Shown here piece by piece: positions 44,791 to 55,955 of a stretch of DNA of 64,000 bases. The notes below the pieces were generated by a model. That model had not been told where the DNA came from and made no database searches. It saw nothing but the letters and a program-made list of their open reading frames with translations. The DNA comes from Epiperipatus broadwayi (Eukaryota > Onychophora > Udeonychophora > Euonychophora > Peripatidae): positions 20,728,353 through 20,792,352 of the forward strand of contig JAQFVV010012394.1 in assembly GCA_028023455.1 (NCBI GenBank). The letters run 5' to 3'. The position numbers and the translations under genes were made by a program. Positions within the stretch are counted from its first letter, which is position 1, and each line of letters begins with the position of its first letter.

Positions 44791-45382
44791 TGTGTTCAAA
44801 CTCTAGAGTACTCTAATAACATGCTATAGCTCTTCTTCATATTACTTATCTAAATTATAAAATGTAAAAACTATCTTTTGTATAACTAAAATTGAATAAT
44901 TAATGTAATGTGTAAATGTCTCTAATAATCTAGCTTACCTCACTCTATCTTTCTTGGGTGCATATTTCTATAATCTACATTTTTATTTATAGTTATTATT
45001 TAATTATTGCATGCTGATAATTGTCTCAATTTTCAAAGTTTAAATCTATGATCGCTTAAACAGTGAATGCGTGTCAAATTTTCATTAATAATAACTACTT
45101 TCCTAAATAACTTAACTTTTATATAAATCGACATGCATTCAGTGCATCATTTATTGTAATGCAGGGTCTACTACTTCGCAAATGGCTGGCATATTAGTTG
45201 TAATAACTCCCAGTTTATATAGGTTTTGTATTTATTAAATCTTAATGAATAATTCTAGAAAATTACATTTCTTTGAGAGTCGCCAACGTTCTTTAGTAAA
45301 TGTTGATAATGTAGGGCCGAGTTAGAAATCTATTTAAATCTCATCATAATCGTTTATACATTATACATGTGTTACATTTTAG
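44791..45382. other. Probable intron or spacer
   Basis: AT-rich, ends in TTACATTTTAG, a plausible splice acceptor for the next exon. Confidence 0.4.
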
Positions 45383-45604
45383 AGATGTGATGACCCATTT
45401 CACCGTGAAATTTCCGGATTCTTCAGGGTTGAAATTAACCCCAGTCATCCTACACAAGCGGACATAATGGGTGCTCCCGTAGGATTTGATGACGTCATGC
45501 AGCCAGCCGGCAAATTGCGACATGGACTGCTTGTCCCTGGTTATGCTTATGTGACACCTTACTTCATCGGGCCGATGGCAGAGACCAGCCCGACATTCTT
45601 ATAA
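45383..45604 (+). CDS. Candidate terminal exon of a host gene
   Basis: Directly after ACATTTTAG, 73 codons are open to a TAA (45602-45604). The peptide begins RCDDPFHREISGFF, continues VEINPSHPTQADIMGAPVGF, and ends VTPYFIGPMAETSPTFL. It is about half G+C in a genome stretch of roughly a quarter, uses C/G-ending codons, and the other frames are closed. AATAAA lies 137 bp downstream, so stop, short 3' UTR and poly(A) signal form a normal 3' end. Compact Pro/Gly/Phe-rich short ends like this are seen in several small proteins, but I do not recognise the family. Upstream exons are uncertain; 43162-43333 is the best candidate. Confidence 0.55.
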   Translation, partial: RCDDPFHREISGFFRVEINPSHPTQADIMGAPVGFDDVMQPAGKLRHGLLVPGYAYVTPYFIGPMAETSPTFL

Positions 45605-45740
45605 ACTCATTCACGGCATTGCAGTTTCGATATACTGCCATTCCATATCGCCTTTCTAAAGCGTACCATGTGTTCCTTTACTTAATTTTATTATTCTATA
45701 TATCACTCCGCCTCTGCATTATCTTCATAATTCACTCTCA

Positions 45741-45746
45741 AATAAA
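45741..45746 (+). promoter_or_regulatory. Poly(A) signal AATAAA
   Basis: Canonical hexamer 137 bp after the stop of the candidate exon, followed by TGTTTG (GU-rich). Confidence 0.45.
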
Positions 45747-45919
45747 TGTTTGCCCTTAGTCATAAAATAAATATTTTAATTAAATAAATATATGTCCGCT
45801 GCTCCTCTTAAATCTTACTTTAGACTCTTGCATTGCAAAGGTATAAATCCCTCCAGGCATGCATTAGAAATACTTACTCGAGAATTTTAGGTAGCTAGAT
45901 TACACCTTCAAATAAGTGA

Positions 45920-46140
45920 ATTCCTTTTGTAAACATTACAGTATCGGAAATACCGCTACTGAGTCCTCAAGATAAAATAATGTCTAAACAAATAAATGTA
46001 TTCCTTTTGTAAACATTACAGTATCAGAAATACCGCTACTGAAGTCCTCAATATAAAATAATGTCTAAATAAATAAATGTATTCTTTAAAATATAATCAT
46101 GTTGCAAATCCTGCTACTGAAGCTTTGAATCCATAAAATA
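45920..46140 (+). repeat. Tandem repeat, about 80-bp unit, 2.7 copies
   Basis: TTCCTTTTGTAAACATTACA and AAATACCGCTACTGA recur at 45920 and 46000; a more diverged third unit follows at 46081. Confidence 0.9.
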
Positions 46141-46268
46141 TTATTAGTAAATGATTGTTTTATTAAAATGTATTAATAAATAATTTTAAATTATACGTCT
46201 GCAGTTACATTTCATTTGTTCGATACCCATTCTATAGAATATTTCCTCGATTATATAAATACGAATGT

Positions 46269-46600
46269 TTAACTAATATTAGTTTGATTATTGGCTAACT
46301 CGAAAATAAAATCATGAATCTCTTGCATATCCCTGACCACCGTGCCTAAAGAAATATTTACTAATGTCGCATCAGATGCGTTGTTTCGTGGATTGTATTG
46401 TGGAACCGATAAACTATGTTCGAACTCAGTACCACGGGTGGCTTCGCTACCTCGATGGTGCTGCTGTTCTGTGTGGTGGTCGAATTCTGCATTATGTTTA
46501 CGAGTCACATGTTTTCTGACTGTTACATTACTAGTTGAGATCTAACGTTTTTTCTTTAAAACCTTGACCTTGACAATGGCGGAGGTTATTTCATTGAAAC
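46269..46600 (-). pseudogene. Possible broken coding sequence inside the right inverted repeat
   Basis: One minus-strand frame runs from about 46640 to a TAA at 46269 with a single internal TAG near 46545. Before the TAG it reads HVLFCITSQCFNEITSA and is similar to the left repeat; after it, TRKHNAEFDHHTEQQHH and TLVNISLGTVVRDMQEIHDF. The part after the TAG is GC-rich and has no counterpart on the left. No family recognised. The TAG could be a pseudogene stop, or TTAG a splice acceptor. Confidence 0.3.
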
Positions 46601-46660
46601 ATTGGGAAGTAATACAAAACAATACATGGTTTAAAACAAAAAATATTTTGTTTATATATA
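46545..46660 (-). repeat. Right inverted repeat of a 4.3-kb block
   Basis: Inverse of 42333-42445. Confidence 0.7.
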
Positions 46661-47067
46661 TAATATCAAGTAATATAAATATAATAAACAAAATACACTA
46701 GAATAACTCTATAAAATTAAAAATGTCTATAAAAGACTAAACAATTTTTTTGCTATAGGCATCTTAGGATTTCTTCCACTTTCTTGAGTAGCAATACAAT
46801 ATTAATATTCAAGTTTCATTAATTTCATTAAAATCACACAACAGTAATGTTCCACGTGAATGGCCAACTTTCCATAAATTGTGAATACTAACACAATTAC
46901 ACTGTTTATTCAATACTTTATCTGTACTATTTATAAATTGTGACTCCTTAATTTTTCTTTTTTGCAAAACAAAAACACTATTTATGCAGAATTCTCCACT
47001 ACAAATCACTGCATGTTATGCAAAAACAGATTTATATCTATCTGCAGAATGATGTTAACTCTCTTTT

Positions 47068-47298
47068 TTAATGCACATTTAGTCTCCCAATGTAACTATA
47101 TCCATAATAACATACCACTTTATATATAATATTAAATTTGTTAACTTTATCAATACAATCTTCACCATTAATAACTAACTTTCCAGTCTTTGCACCAACT
47201 TTAAATGCAATATTAAAATCAGCAGATACCAATGACGTAATCTTACTATACACAATATCATTTATATAAGGCAATGCAATCCACCTTTTTCTTTCCAT
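47068..47298 (-). pseudogene. PLE GIY-YIG domain remnant
   Basis: 76-residue open frame RWIALPYINDIVYSKI...FNIAFKVGAK...IIYKVVCYYGYSYIGRL. The pattern LPYI...NIAFK...(V/I)YK(I/V)xCxxCxxSYIG is that of PLE nucleases; the second Cys of the usual CxxC is Tyr here. The later part of the domain is traceable in a second frame (46809-47009: CVSIHNLWKVGHS). Confidence 0.65.
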
Positions 47299-47401
47299 AT
47301 TATCTCTTCTCTATCTATTTCTAAATCCATATAGTGCATATAAAATATTTTTCTACTATATCACACTTTCAATAAATCATAATATATCTTTCAACATTTG
47401 G

Positions 47402-47503
47402 TAGCCAAAAGGTCAGTGCAGCCACCTTGCAAGCAAGCAGTTGCTTGCAGGCGGTTGCTGTGGGTTCGCTTCCTGGCCGATGCTATAACATATGGAAAAA
47501 AAA
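47402..47503 (+). repeat. tRNA-derived SINE (second family)
   Basis: AGTGCAGCCACCTTGCAAGC, box B GGGTTCGCTTCC, GGCCGATGCTATAACATATG and an A9 run; inserted in the PLE remnant. Confidence 0.65.
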
Positions 47504-47599
47504 AGAAATGTTCTAAAACCAGCTAATTTGGAAACAAGTGGAGCATTTGAATTTGGATTCACAGATCCTCTAATTGATAATGGTTTCAACACCATTTTA

Positions 47600-47900
47600 T
47601 TATTAATTTATTACATTTTCTTCATAAAATTAAATACATTTTATTCTATTTTCATTATCTTCAGAATTAATACTCCATATCAATCCATCAATATCATTTA
47701 ATTTAATAAATAGTTTTTGCACTATCATATTTGCTCCAACAATAAGCAAATCATTCACATACTAAAATAACTTTTAACACCCATCAAGAAATATTCTTTT
47801 AAAATCTTCTTTTCATAATACATAACAGATAACTACATATAATTGCTGAAATAGATAAACCCATAGGCTAACTTCAGCCATCATATACAACCAATTTTCA
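47600..47900 (-). pseudogene. PLE reverse transcriptase remnant
   Basis: Motif B-like PMGLSISAIICSYLLC and motif C-like YVNDLLIVG in different frames; the catalytic YxDD pair reads VND. N-terminal RT motifs are lost. Confidence 0.6.
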
Positions 47901-48006
47901 AATGTAACCATCAAATTCTGATCAATAAATTTTTCATAAACATTCGACAAAATTTGCAAAAAAAATATTGTTTAGTTTTATATAGGCATTTTTAATTTTG
48001 TAGAGT

Positions 48007-48070
48007 TATTCTAGTGTATTTTGTTATATATATATATATATATATATATATAACAAAATACACTAGAATA

Positions 48071-48121
<51 letters not shown>
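48007..48121. repeat. PLE-end palindrome around (TA)n, then a long (AT)n tract
   Basis: ATTCTAGTGTATTTTGT, (TA)n, then the inverse ACAAAATACACTAGAAT, followed by about 45 bp of AT dinucleotides. Confidence 0.85.
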
Positions 48122-48125
<4 letters not shown>

Positions 48126-48997
48126 AATGCTATGGGGAAATACAGGGTTGTACCTGGGATAATGGTCACCAGAATATGAACATCAACTGCCCTAATTTGG
48201 TTAGCTATTGGTAACTCTCCAGAAAATTGGGGTTTAAACCATGAGGAATCTGGGGATTTGTATTTTTATCCTCAAGTTAAAAAAATGAAATTTATAAAGA
48301 CCAAACTAAATAAAAGGTAGTGCGTGGACAGTGAGAAGTCACCATCGTTATTATCATCATCTGGATGCCCATACACTAAATATAAACCCCATATCCCATA
48401 TAGCTCTTAAGCACAAATCTAGCTTAGGAAGCAAGAACTCTATAATTTATTACTGTGAGCAAGAGGCAAATAAAATAAATTAGCTTATTATAAATAATTT
48501 TAATCAATTCATGGGCTTCCCCTGCTTATAAATAATTAGTTTTATTGGGATTATAAAAAAAAATTGTAGAATATAAGATCATACACACACACAACACTTC
48601 ATGAAACAGAAATTGGATAGAATAAAGTAATTAAGATTAGAAAGAATATTTTTTAAAAACAATTATTTAATATCTAATTAATAACAACAACAACAAAATG
48701 ACATGATAGTAGATAATTTTAAACATCCATTTAATTTAAAAAAATACATTTTTTCAAAATTATATTAACCAACTAATTAATTTTTATTCATGGATTAACT
48801 TTAAATTCATTAGGTTCTTTCTTTAAAATTTTCAAGTTTGTTAAACATGTTCACACACAAAAAATCAAAGATAGCAATCTTTGATTCTATCCAGATGGTA
48901 AATTGAAAGAGAAAAAAAAAACTTATTACATTTATGAAACAAAAAACAAATTCTATTAATAAAAAAAAAATCTACACACAAAATAAAAAAATAATAC
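48122..48997. other. AT-rich sequence, nothing assigned
   Basis: No supported feature. Confidence 0.4.
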
Positions 48998-49300
48998 CTA
49001 TAGCCATGGTTTTAGTGATGGAGTCCTTTTCAGTTGAAATTTCCAGTTTTCTATCCAATTGAGCTTTTCCTTGAAGGTTTCTTAGACATTGCATGGTTAA
49101 GGTGTCAATTTTCTGGTCTAAATCAATTCTGGGTAGTTGGAAAAAAGTAAAATTTGTCCATTTGGTTCTCCTCTTAAATTTTCAAATGAGAGAGATGTAA
49201 ACAGAGACTCATTGCTCTTGGTTGAAGATAAGATTGCAGATTGCTTATAGGGTTTTTTATCTTCTCTACATTTTTTTCCAGTGAAGGTAGCTTACATGAA
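48998..49300 (-). CDS. Candidate exon or decayed coding sequence, unrecognised
   Basis: Minus strand: after CTTTTTTCCAACTACCCAG (acceptor-like, ending at 49129), 43 codons are open, reading IDLDQKIDTLTMQCLRNLQG and on to EKDSITKTMAI, then TAG/GTATTA (donor-like) at 48998. The peptide is charged and helix-like. The same frame is also open some 60 bp upstream of the acceptor, and another frame is open just upstream (EDKKPYKQSAILSSTKSNES), so it may be a frameshifted pseudogene rather than an exon. Confidence 0.3.
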
Positions 49301-50023
49301 GGAAAGTGATGCATAGATTTTAGCAGAAGTTAACACATGGTTTTTATTGTACAAACCATGTTTTATTGCTAAACTCATAGTATGCTAAAATCTTGATACA
49401 AAAAAAAAACTATTTTATTCAATAGCTTGGTATCATCTGGATTAAGCTTGGACTATTCTCTCTTCAACAGCTATGTTAGGAATTTTTTCTGTTTTTTTTT
49501 TCAGCAGCAGAATTTAACAGTTAAAATAGAAATAATCTCTCTCCAGACACTTGGATATAGTTACTAATTTACACTCCCACATGTATTTTTTTTAAAACAA
49601 TCTTGCCCCACAAGCCAATTATAATCTGTCTCTTACATTATCATTTTCATGACAAGCAATTAAATAATATTTTATAACTACAATTATCCAGATAATTATC
49701 TCCTTAATCATAGATTAAAAACAAGTTAAAAACAAGAATTTAACATAAAATTCTTGACATTCCTTTATAATTAAAAATCAAATCTTTCAAAAAAAAACAA
49801 GAAGATAATCTGTTAATTGCACTGATTTGGTTTTTTTTTCATTAAATAGAGATAAAGAGAAGAAAACAACTCTGCTAAATTAAAAGTTACAAAATTATTA
49901 AAATCCTATTTTTGCTCTTCCCTTTCTTTTATTTTTTATATTTTAAAAAATACGTATAAATATATCTAATGTTTGAGAATTTTCTTACTATCATAAGGGA
50001 ATTTTACAATGATTTAGTTAAAT
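49301..50023. other. AT-rich sequence, nothing assigned
   Basis: No supported feature. Confidence 0.4.
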
Positions 50024-50150
50024 CATCATCAACCTTTATCAATCCACTGCAGGATGGTCTCTCCAAGTTCAATCCATCTTCTCCTATCTTTAGCTTCTCT
50101 TTTTCACATCACCCCTAAACCCTTTCTTATTTCATCCATCCATCTCACAT
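50024..50150 (-). repeat. (ATG)n-tailed LINE 3'-end fragment
   Basis: ATCATCATCAACC then TTATCAATCCACTGCAGGAT, CTCCAAGTTCAATCCATCTT and TCACATCACCCCTAAACC, similar to 14118-14225. Confidence 0.65.
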
Positions 50151-52620
50151 ATAAAGACCCATAAAAATATGTATTGAAAAATTAAATTTTATTTTCCCCA
50201 TTAATTAAATAATTTTTTTTAAATTTTCAAACCTTAGGAACCTGCTGCAAACTATTTATTATTATTTTTTTTTAGTGCAGGTATGTAACCAACTGGTTGC
50301 AATATATATATATATATTAATGAATTGTGGGGAAATTGATATATGACATATTTCTTTTTGTTTACATTTGTAATGGTTTTTTGTAATACAATTTGAATCT
50401 AGTTGATAATGACTACATAGATAATTGAAAGTACTTCTATTAAATTGTGCTACATATTTGTTTTTAAAATATTTTTTACTGTATTAATTATTGTATTGTT
50501 TTGAATAATTATATATATTTTATTATAATTGGAATACAGACATTGATTAATAATATATATATATATATATATGGGTTGAATTATGGGTGTTTGAGCATTT
50601 ACAAGGTGATTAAATTGAGCAGTTGTTTATTCTGTCTTGATAGCTTACATTTAAACAAAATTTAAGTACAGTTTTAATAATATCTCAGTTAATTTAAAGA
50701 TCACACATAAATGTAATTGCTTAAATATATATAGCTTCTTATAACTTTGGATAAGCAGAAAAGGGTGATATATATTTCTTTATCTGCCTTTGTTAAGTAT
50801 TTATACTTGGTGATTTAAAATCTTCTGGGTTGGATGTTAGGTGTTTATAATTATATGCATAAATTTCCAGTTAGCATTAGCTTGGGTGTTTTTTTTATAA
50901 TTGGTGACTTGTGCATGTTTGCAGTGCATTTAAAATACAATTGAAATGAGTAGAAGTTTGTTCAGCATTGACTATTTTAATTTAGATTGATTTATAAGTT
51001 TTAATATCATGTCATTTAATTTATAATTTTTTTTATATATGTGTCTATTTGCAATTGTAATTAAGCAGCAAAAGTGGTATCATCTCTTGGTTAATGTTCA
51101 GCATTTGTGCCAGGTGTGTGAAGTTTACTGGATTGGGTATTGAGTTTTATCATTTTTGTTTACATTTCCAGTTAGCATTAGCATAGATGCTTTTATATGT
51201 ACATTTAAGAGTTAGAACATTAAAATTATCTGTTTAACTTCTTGTAAAAGAAAATATTAAATTATATATATCATTCAAACCTTCAAACAATCCCAACATC
51301 ATTATGTGGAAATATATTTTTGTATTTGAAAAAATATCAAATGCTAATAGACAGTAATCAATGAAAATAGTAAATTATAAATGTTCCTAGCATTCAAAAT
51401 GGGTACCTCTTCTAAATGCAATCTCTTTGTATTATAATAGACTAAAGTGCTATAGATTTTTTTCTTAGAAATAATATATATATATTGTAACATTATACTA
51501 TCACTATAGATTGGCTGTTATAAATTTAAAACAAAATTTTATCGGTTTTAATTTTTATAGTTAAGCAAGTATATTCATTGCTGTCATTGATTGTATATCA
51601 TATAATATAGTCAATATCATATTTAATAGTCTTTCATACTCATGTTTATGAAAAATATATAATTTTATAAAGCATTTTTGAATAGCCTTTTAGGCAGATT
51701 TTTTTCACTAGACTTCTATATTTGTAAAAAGAAAGTATGCATGCTCATATTTCAATGCTATTCTTATTAAGGAATACAGTTATTGAATTGGATAAATCAA
51801 AAGAAATGCTCATACCTAAAACAAATAATTCAAAAATAAAAATATAGAACAGGATTATAAATTCAACATTACAATGTTAAAATATTTAATGAAGAATAGA
51901 ACAAACAGTTCTTACATTTTATGTTTAGTTTGCATGTGTGTATGCTTACATATTTAGATATAGTAAAATTAATTGGCTTAGTTTATTAAAATATTTATTA
52001 AATAATAAATTATTTATTAAAAAGGTAAATTTAAATTTAATTGAAATATATATCTGAGAACTTTAAAGTTTATGATTATTTATTTTGAATAAACATTTAT
52101 AAAAATTAATTTTTAAAAAACCTAGAAAACGAAAAATGAAGTGATTAAAAGACAAAAATTATTTTTTTCATTTGGAACAGTGTTTTTAAAAATTTACAAT
52201 CTTGTTTTAAAAAAATCTTAACCCTAACATTTTGCCCAGCAATGATGATGATGACCTTCTTGGATAAACCAAGAACTCCAATGCATGATGGGAAATATTC
52301 TGTAATCCAGATATCATGTGATAACTGGTATAAAAGCTGAAGTTTAAAAAATCCAGAGTCTCTACAAAATGCTTATTGCAATCAGGACTTAAACAGGTTC
52401 AAATTTCTAAATAGCCATTTTGTTTGTCATCTACATGATAGTAACCATATAGATAAACAGTTAGTCAGTTACCTTTGCTAGGCAAATGATTTCTTTTCAT
52501 TATTCTTAGGCAAAAGATGAACATTAATGAATAAATCCAAAAAATATCAATCAATTCATTAATTCTTTATTACATAAAATGTCATTTATTACAATCAACT
52601 GTTAATAGAAAATATTTGAA
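50151..52620. other. AT-rich sequence, nothing assigned
   Basis: Several (TA)n tracts; no coding or repeat family recognised. Confidence 0.4.
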
Positions 52621-52624
52621 ATAT

Positions 52625-53010
52625 GGGCATTCTTCATATATCTGCAGCTTAATTGCAAATATGGGGAATTTGAACTCAGACTTTCAAGCACCCTTCAACT
52701 ATACACACTATCTCATACTATTGATATACATGACCACACACATGTAAAAATGATAACTAATCACCAATACATATTTCACCTGAAACAGCACTTATCAGTT
52801 GGTCCTGATCATCATCTCCCAAACACATATATAATCAGTGTTCAGTTTATATCAAGATAGCAAATCTTCATACATTAATGGACAGGCTTCAATCCACTCC
52901 AATACCCAACTCCTCAGCCATTCATTCTATTGAAAATCTGATGATGAAAAGCCCAAATCCCATGCTAATGCCAATATTAATCTGCTCATATGACAATGGT
53001 AAATAATCCT
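52625..53010 (-). mobile_element. Family-2 SINE-like unit, nearly full-length
   Basis: Minus strand order: GAAGCCTGTCCATTAATG, hammerhead region (about 52758-52820), then tRNA-like part with box-B-like GAGTTCAAATTCCCC near 52660. Shows the unit's order: body, HHR, tRNA-like end. Confidence 0.65.
52758..52820 (-). ncRNA. Family-2 hammerhead, G8 mutated
   Basis: ACCAA, CTGATAA, stem II TGCTG/CAG-GT, GAAA, TTGGT. One core change (G8 to A) and a base lost near the cleavage site. Confidence 0.5.
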
Positions 53011-53189
53011 ATAAGTCAACCTAGTGTGGCAATACAAAATGTATGGAAGCCTCTAATTAATCTTGCTCTTAGGAAAAATATTAAACAATAATAAAATAAA
53101 ATAAAATAAAAAAACTAATTAGCCTTGCTCATATATATAAAAAAAAAGGATTCAGGAGGATTTGAACTACCCTCATATATAAATATTTG

Positions 53190-53480
53190 CCTTAAATTTG
53201 ATATTCAATAATCTAAAGGTGCAAGTTCAACTTCTAAGCAAATATTGTTACTATGCATTATATGGCCAGAAACACCTGAAGAAGAGTGAAGAATAATATT
53301 ACTCAAAATGTTGTGTGTTGTCTACTGTGTGTTATTACTAACAAGTTGTTTGTATTTGGAAAGTTTAATAAAGTTTAAAATTTTCTATACATTCAACATT
53401 CACTCTTAGATAATAGAAATAGTCCAGCATATCACCTCTAGGTAACTATTAAACTTATATTTGTGAGTTCTTAAATTTCA
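53190..53480 (+). repeat. tRNA-like SINE with PLE-type hammerhead-like tail
   Basis: Decayed tRNA-like part (TTTGCCTTAAATTTGATATT, GTGCAAGTTCAAC), then at 53262-53312 CTGAAGA, stem GAGT/ACTC, AAAATGTTGTGTG (GAAA changed to AAAA), then a 3' body ending near 53480. The 3' body recurs at 59208-59345. Confidence 0.5.
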
Positions 53481-55912
53481 ATCTCAAGGTTAAATAAAGT
53501 TAATCATCATTATTTAGAAAAATAAATCTTAATGAATATTTTATGCATTACTCTTACATGTTAGCATTAATTTTTCACTATTATGTACTATGTAATAAGG
53601 CAACTTAATGATCTAGTTATATTTTGTTAGTGGAATAGCATTCTTAACATTTAAGCCTGTAAATAATTGCAGTAAAGATCTCGAGGTAAAATAAATAAGT
53701 CCAATGTGATAAACATTATCTAGGTATGTTAAGGAATGATTTGTGATTGCTTCTTTTAAAAGAGTGAAAACTTCACTAACATTATTAATTAAGGTTGATT
53801 AATAATTGATTAGTTAGAAAAACAAACTAATTAAGGATGGCTATAAAACATTTATCTTTTATAATTATGATGCTAATTATTATCCTCTGGTATTTGAGTT
53901 GAAAATTATTTGTTTTGAAATAATAAACAACCTATTCCTATTGAATGTTAGTGTCTTCACAACACTTTCTGATAACACACTTTCTGTATTCCAAGTTCAA
54001 ATTAGATTTAGAAAAGAAATAGTAATATTTATTATATATTTTATATTATTTGTTATTGTTATTCGTTTTTATCATTTATTTTATATTATATGATAAAATA
54101 ATTATGAATTTTTAATACCTCTCTTTTGTTGTTATTAAAGAAACATTGTCACTGCATACTTATGATATAAAAGTCACATTTAACATATTAACCTTCACAT
54201 AAAATCTATTTTGGATTAAATATCTTATTATTGTATTGATACTATCTGAAATATAGAAGTATTGGGTAAGATAGTGTATATAAAATCCATTTTACATTGT
54301 CATATCCTAGAATGTATAAACACATTTTACATTCACACATTCATTTTATTTTATTTAAGCCTGTGATGAATTATTGATTAACTTTGTATTTAAATTTCAT
54401 TTTATTTTATTTAAGCCTGGATATATTTGTAAATATTTTTATTATTAAAATAGAATAAGATTGAGACTACATATATTATTATAAAACTCTGAGAAATTTA
54501 TTTATTTTATTAAATGTGAATCTATTATCAAAATATAGAATAGTTTTAGCTTATGTGAAAATCAATAAAACTTGTATGCATAATAATTGCAAGTCAAGTG
54601 AGAGATAGTAGATGCATTTTTTTTCCTATCTCAATTGGGATTTCAGCTGTCTCAATCATATTCTCCACATTATTGCTACCAAGATAACAACTGGTCACAT
54701 CTTTCTTTCTTAAATAAATATATATTGTGACACACAAACACACACACATATATATGTGTGTGTGTGTGTCTGTGTGTTACATAAAACATTTTAAAATAAT
54801 ATTTAAGAAATAAAATAATGATTAAAAAAAACACTGTTTAATAAAAAGATAAAGATTTTTTTAAAAAATAAATCAAGTCTGTTAAAAAATAAACAAAGAG
54901 AAAAATATAATATTATAATGTAGGGATTTTGAATTTTCTATTTGGAAAGATAATATCTCTTCTTTTAATTAAGAGAAAAATTCCAAAATATTATGACAAA
55001 TATTAAGACAAAAGAAATTAGATTGTAATTTTAAATATGTAAACATAATTATAAAGTTACTAAGTGAAAAGAATTTGATTGTACAAATAATTATTGAAAC
55101 TACTTAATTAATTAAAGATCAAAATACTTTGTAAATTATCTGATCGGGAGGAATTGTTTTATTAGAAATTAGTATTTCCAACTGATTGGATAATTTTGTA
55201 ATTAAGAAAAAGGGGGATTAACTAAATAAAGGAAGAATTTGAAAACTAATAACATGGGTGATCTCAGATAATGGGTGGTAAGGGTATAAAATGTACACAT
55301 TTTCTATTGTATTTATTCTGATGAATTTTTCAGTGAAGAATCTGCAGTGTTTTGCTGAGCTTTTCTGTTAAGAGTTGGTCATTTAGTTTGTTGTCAAGTC
55401 AGTAATGCACCATTACTCATTTTACTGCTAGTTTGCTAAACAAAGATTCAAGTTCATCCATCAGAAATGTATAGCTATATATGCAGATGTCTTAACATCA
55501 CCCACCATGCACTGCTAAACTATCAGAGTGGTGTTCATTCGATGTTCCCCATCCAGTTCTTTCACATTTGCTCACCTGAAATGTAATAAATATCCTTGAC
55601 TGCCATTGCTGAAATATTACCCATCATTATTGCTGAACATAACCCAAAATATATACCGCCCCAGAAGGGAGTGACTAGCTGTTAAAAAAATCCAGAAATG
55701 CCAGTTATAAACTCTATAAATGTTCAAGAAGGCAGGGGTGCACCCCAGAAACAAAATCTATAACAAACCTGGGTAAATATAAAGATATATGATAAATCCA
55801 AAGTTTAGACAAATTTTATTCTCTTTATAAACTTTATGACTAAAAGTAATTGAGTTGACCCCTATTTATAAGTGGATTAATCTATAATAAAGAACTAAAC
55901 AAATCCAAAACA
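53481..55912. other. AT-rich sequence, nothing assigned
   Basis: A (CA)n/(TG)n tract at about 54730-54775; nothing else recognised. Confidence 0.4.
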
Positions 55913-55955
55913 AAGCAAAACTCTCCATATAGTAGTGCCATCTTGTGCTATATAG
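55913..55955 (+). repeat. Fragment of the CTCTCCATA hairpin family
   Basis: AAGCAAAACTCTCCATATAG and TAGTGCCATCTTGTGCTA only. Confidence 0.65.

Larger units (their letters stand above)
46687..48030 (-). mobile_element. Second, decayed Penelope-like element bounded by inverted repeats
   Basis: Inverted ends 46687-46753 and 47957-48026 (AACAAAATACACTAGAATAA and inverse). Minus-strand content from 47900 down: PMGLSISAIICSYL (RT motif B region), YVNDLLIVGANM (motif C with N replacing the first D), RGSVNPNSNAPL (post-RT connector), then the GIY-YIG start. A SINE is inserted at 47402-47503. It belongs to a different PLE lineage from the 21.3-kb element. Confidence 0.7.
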
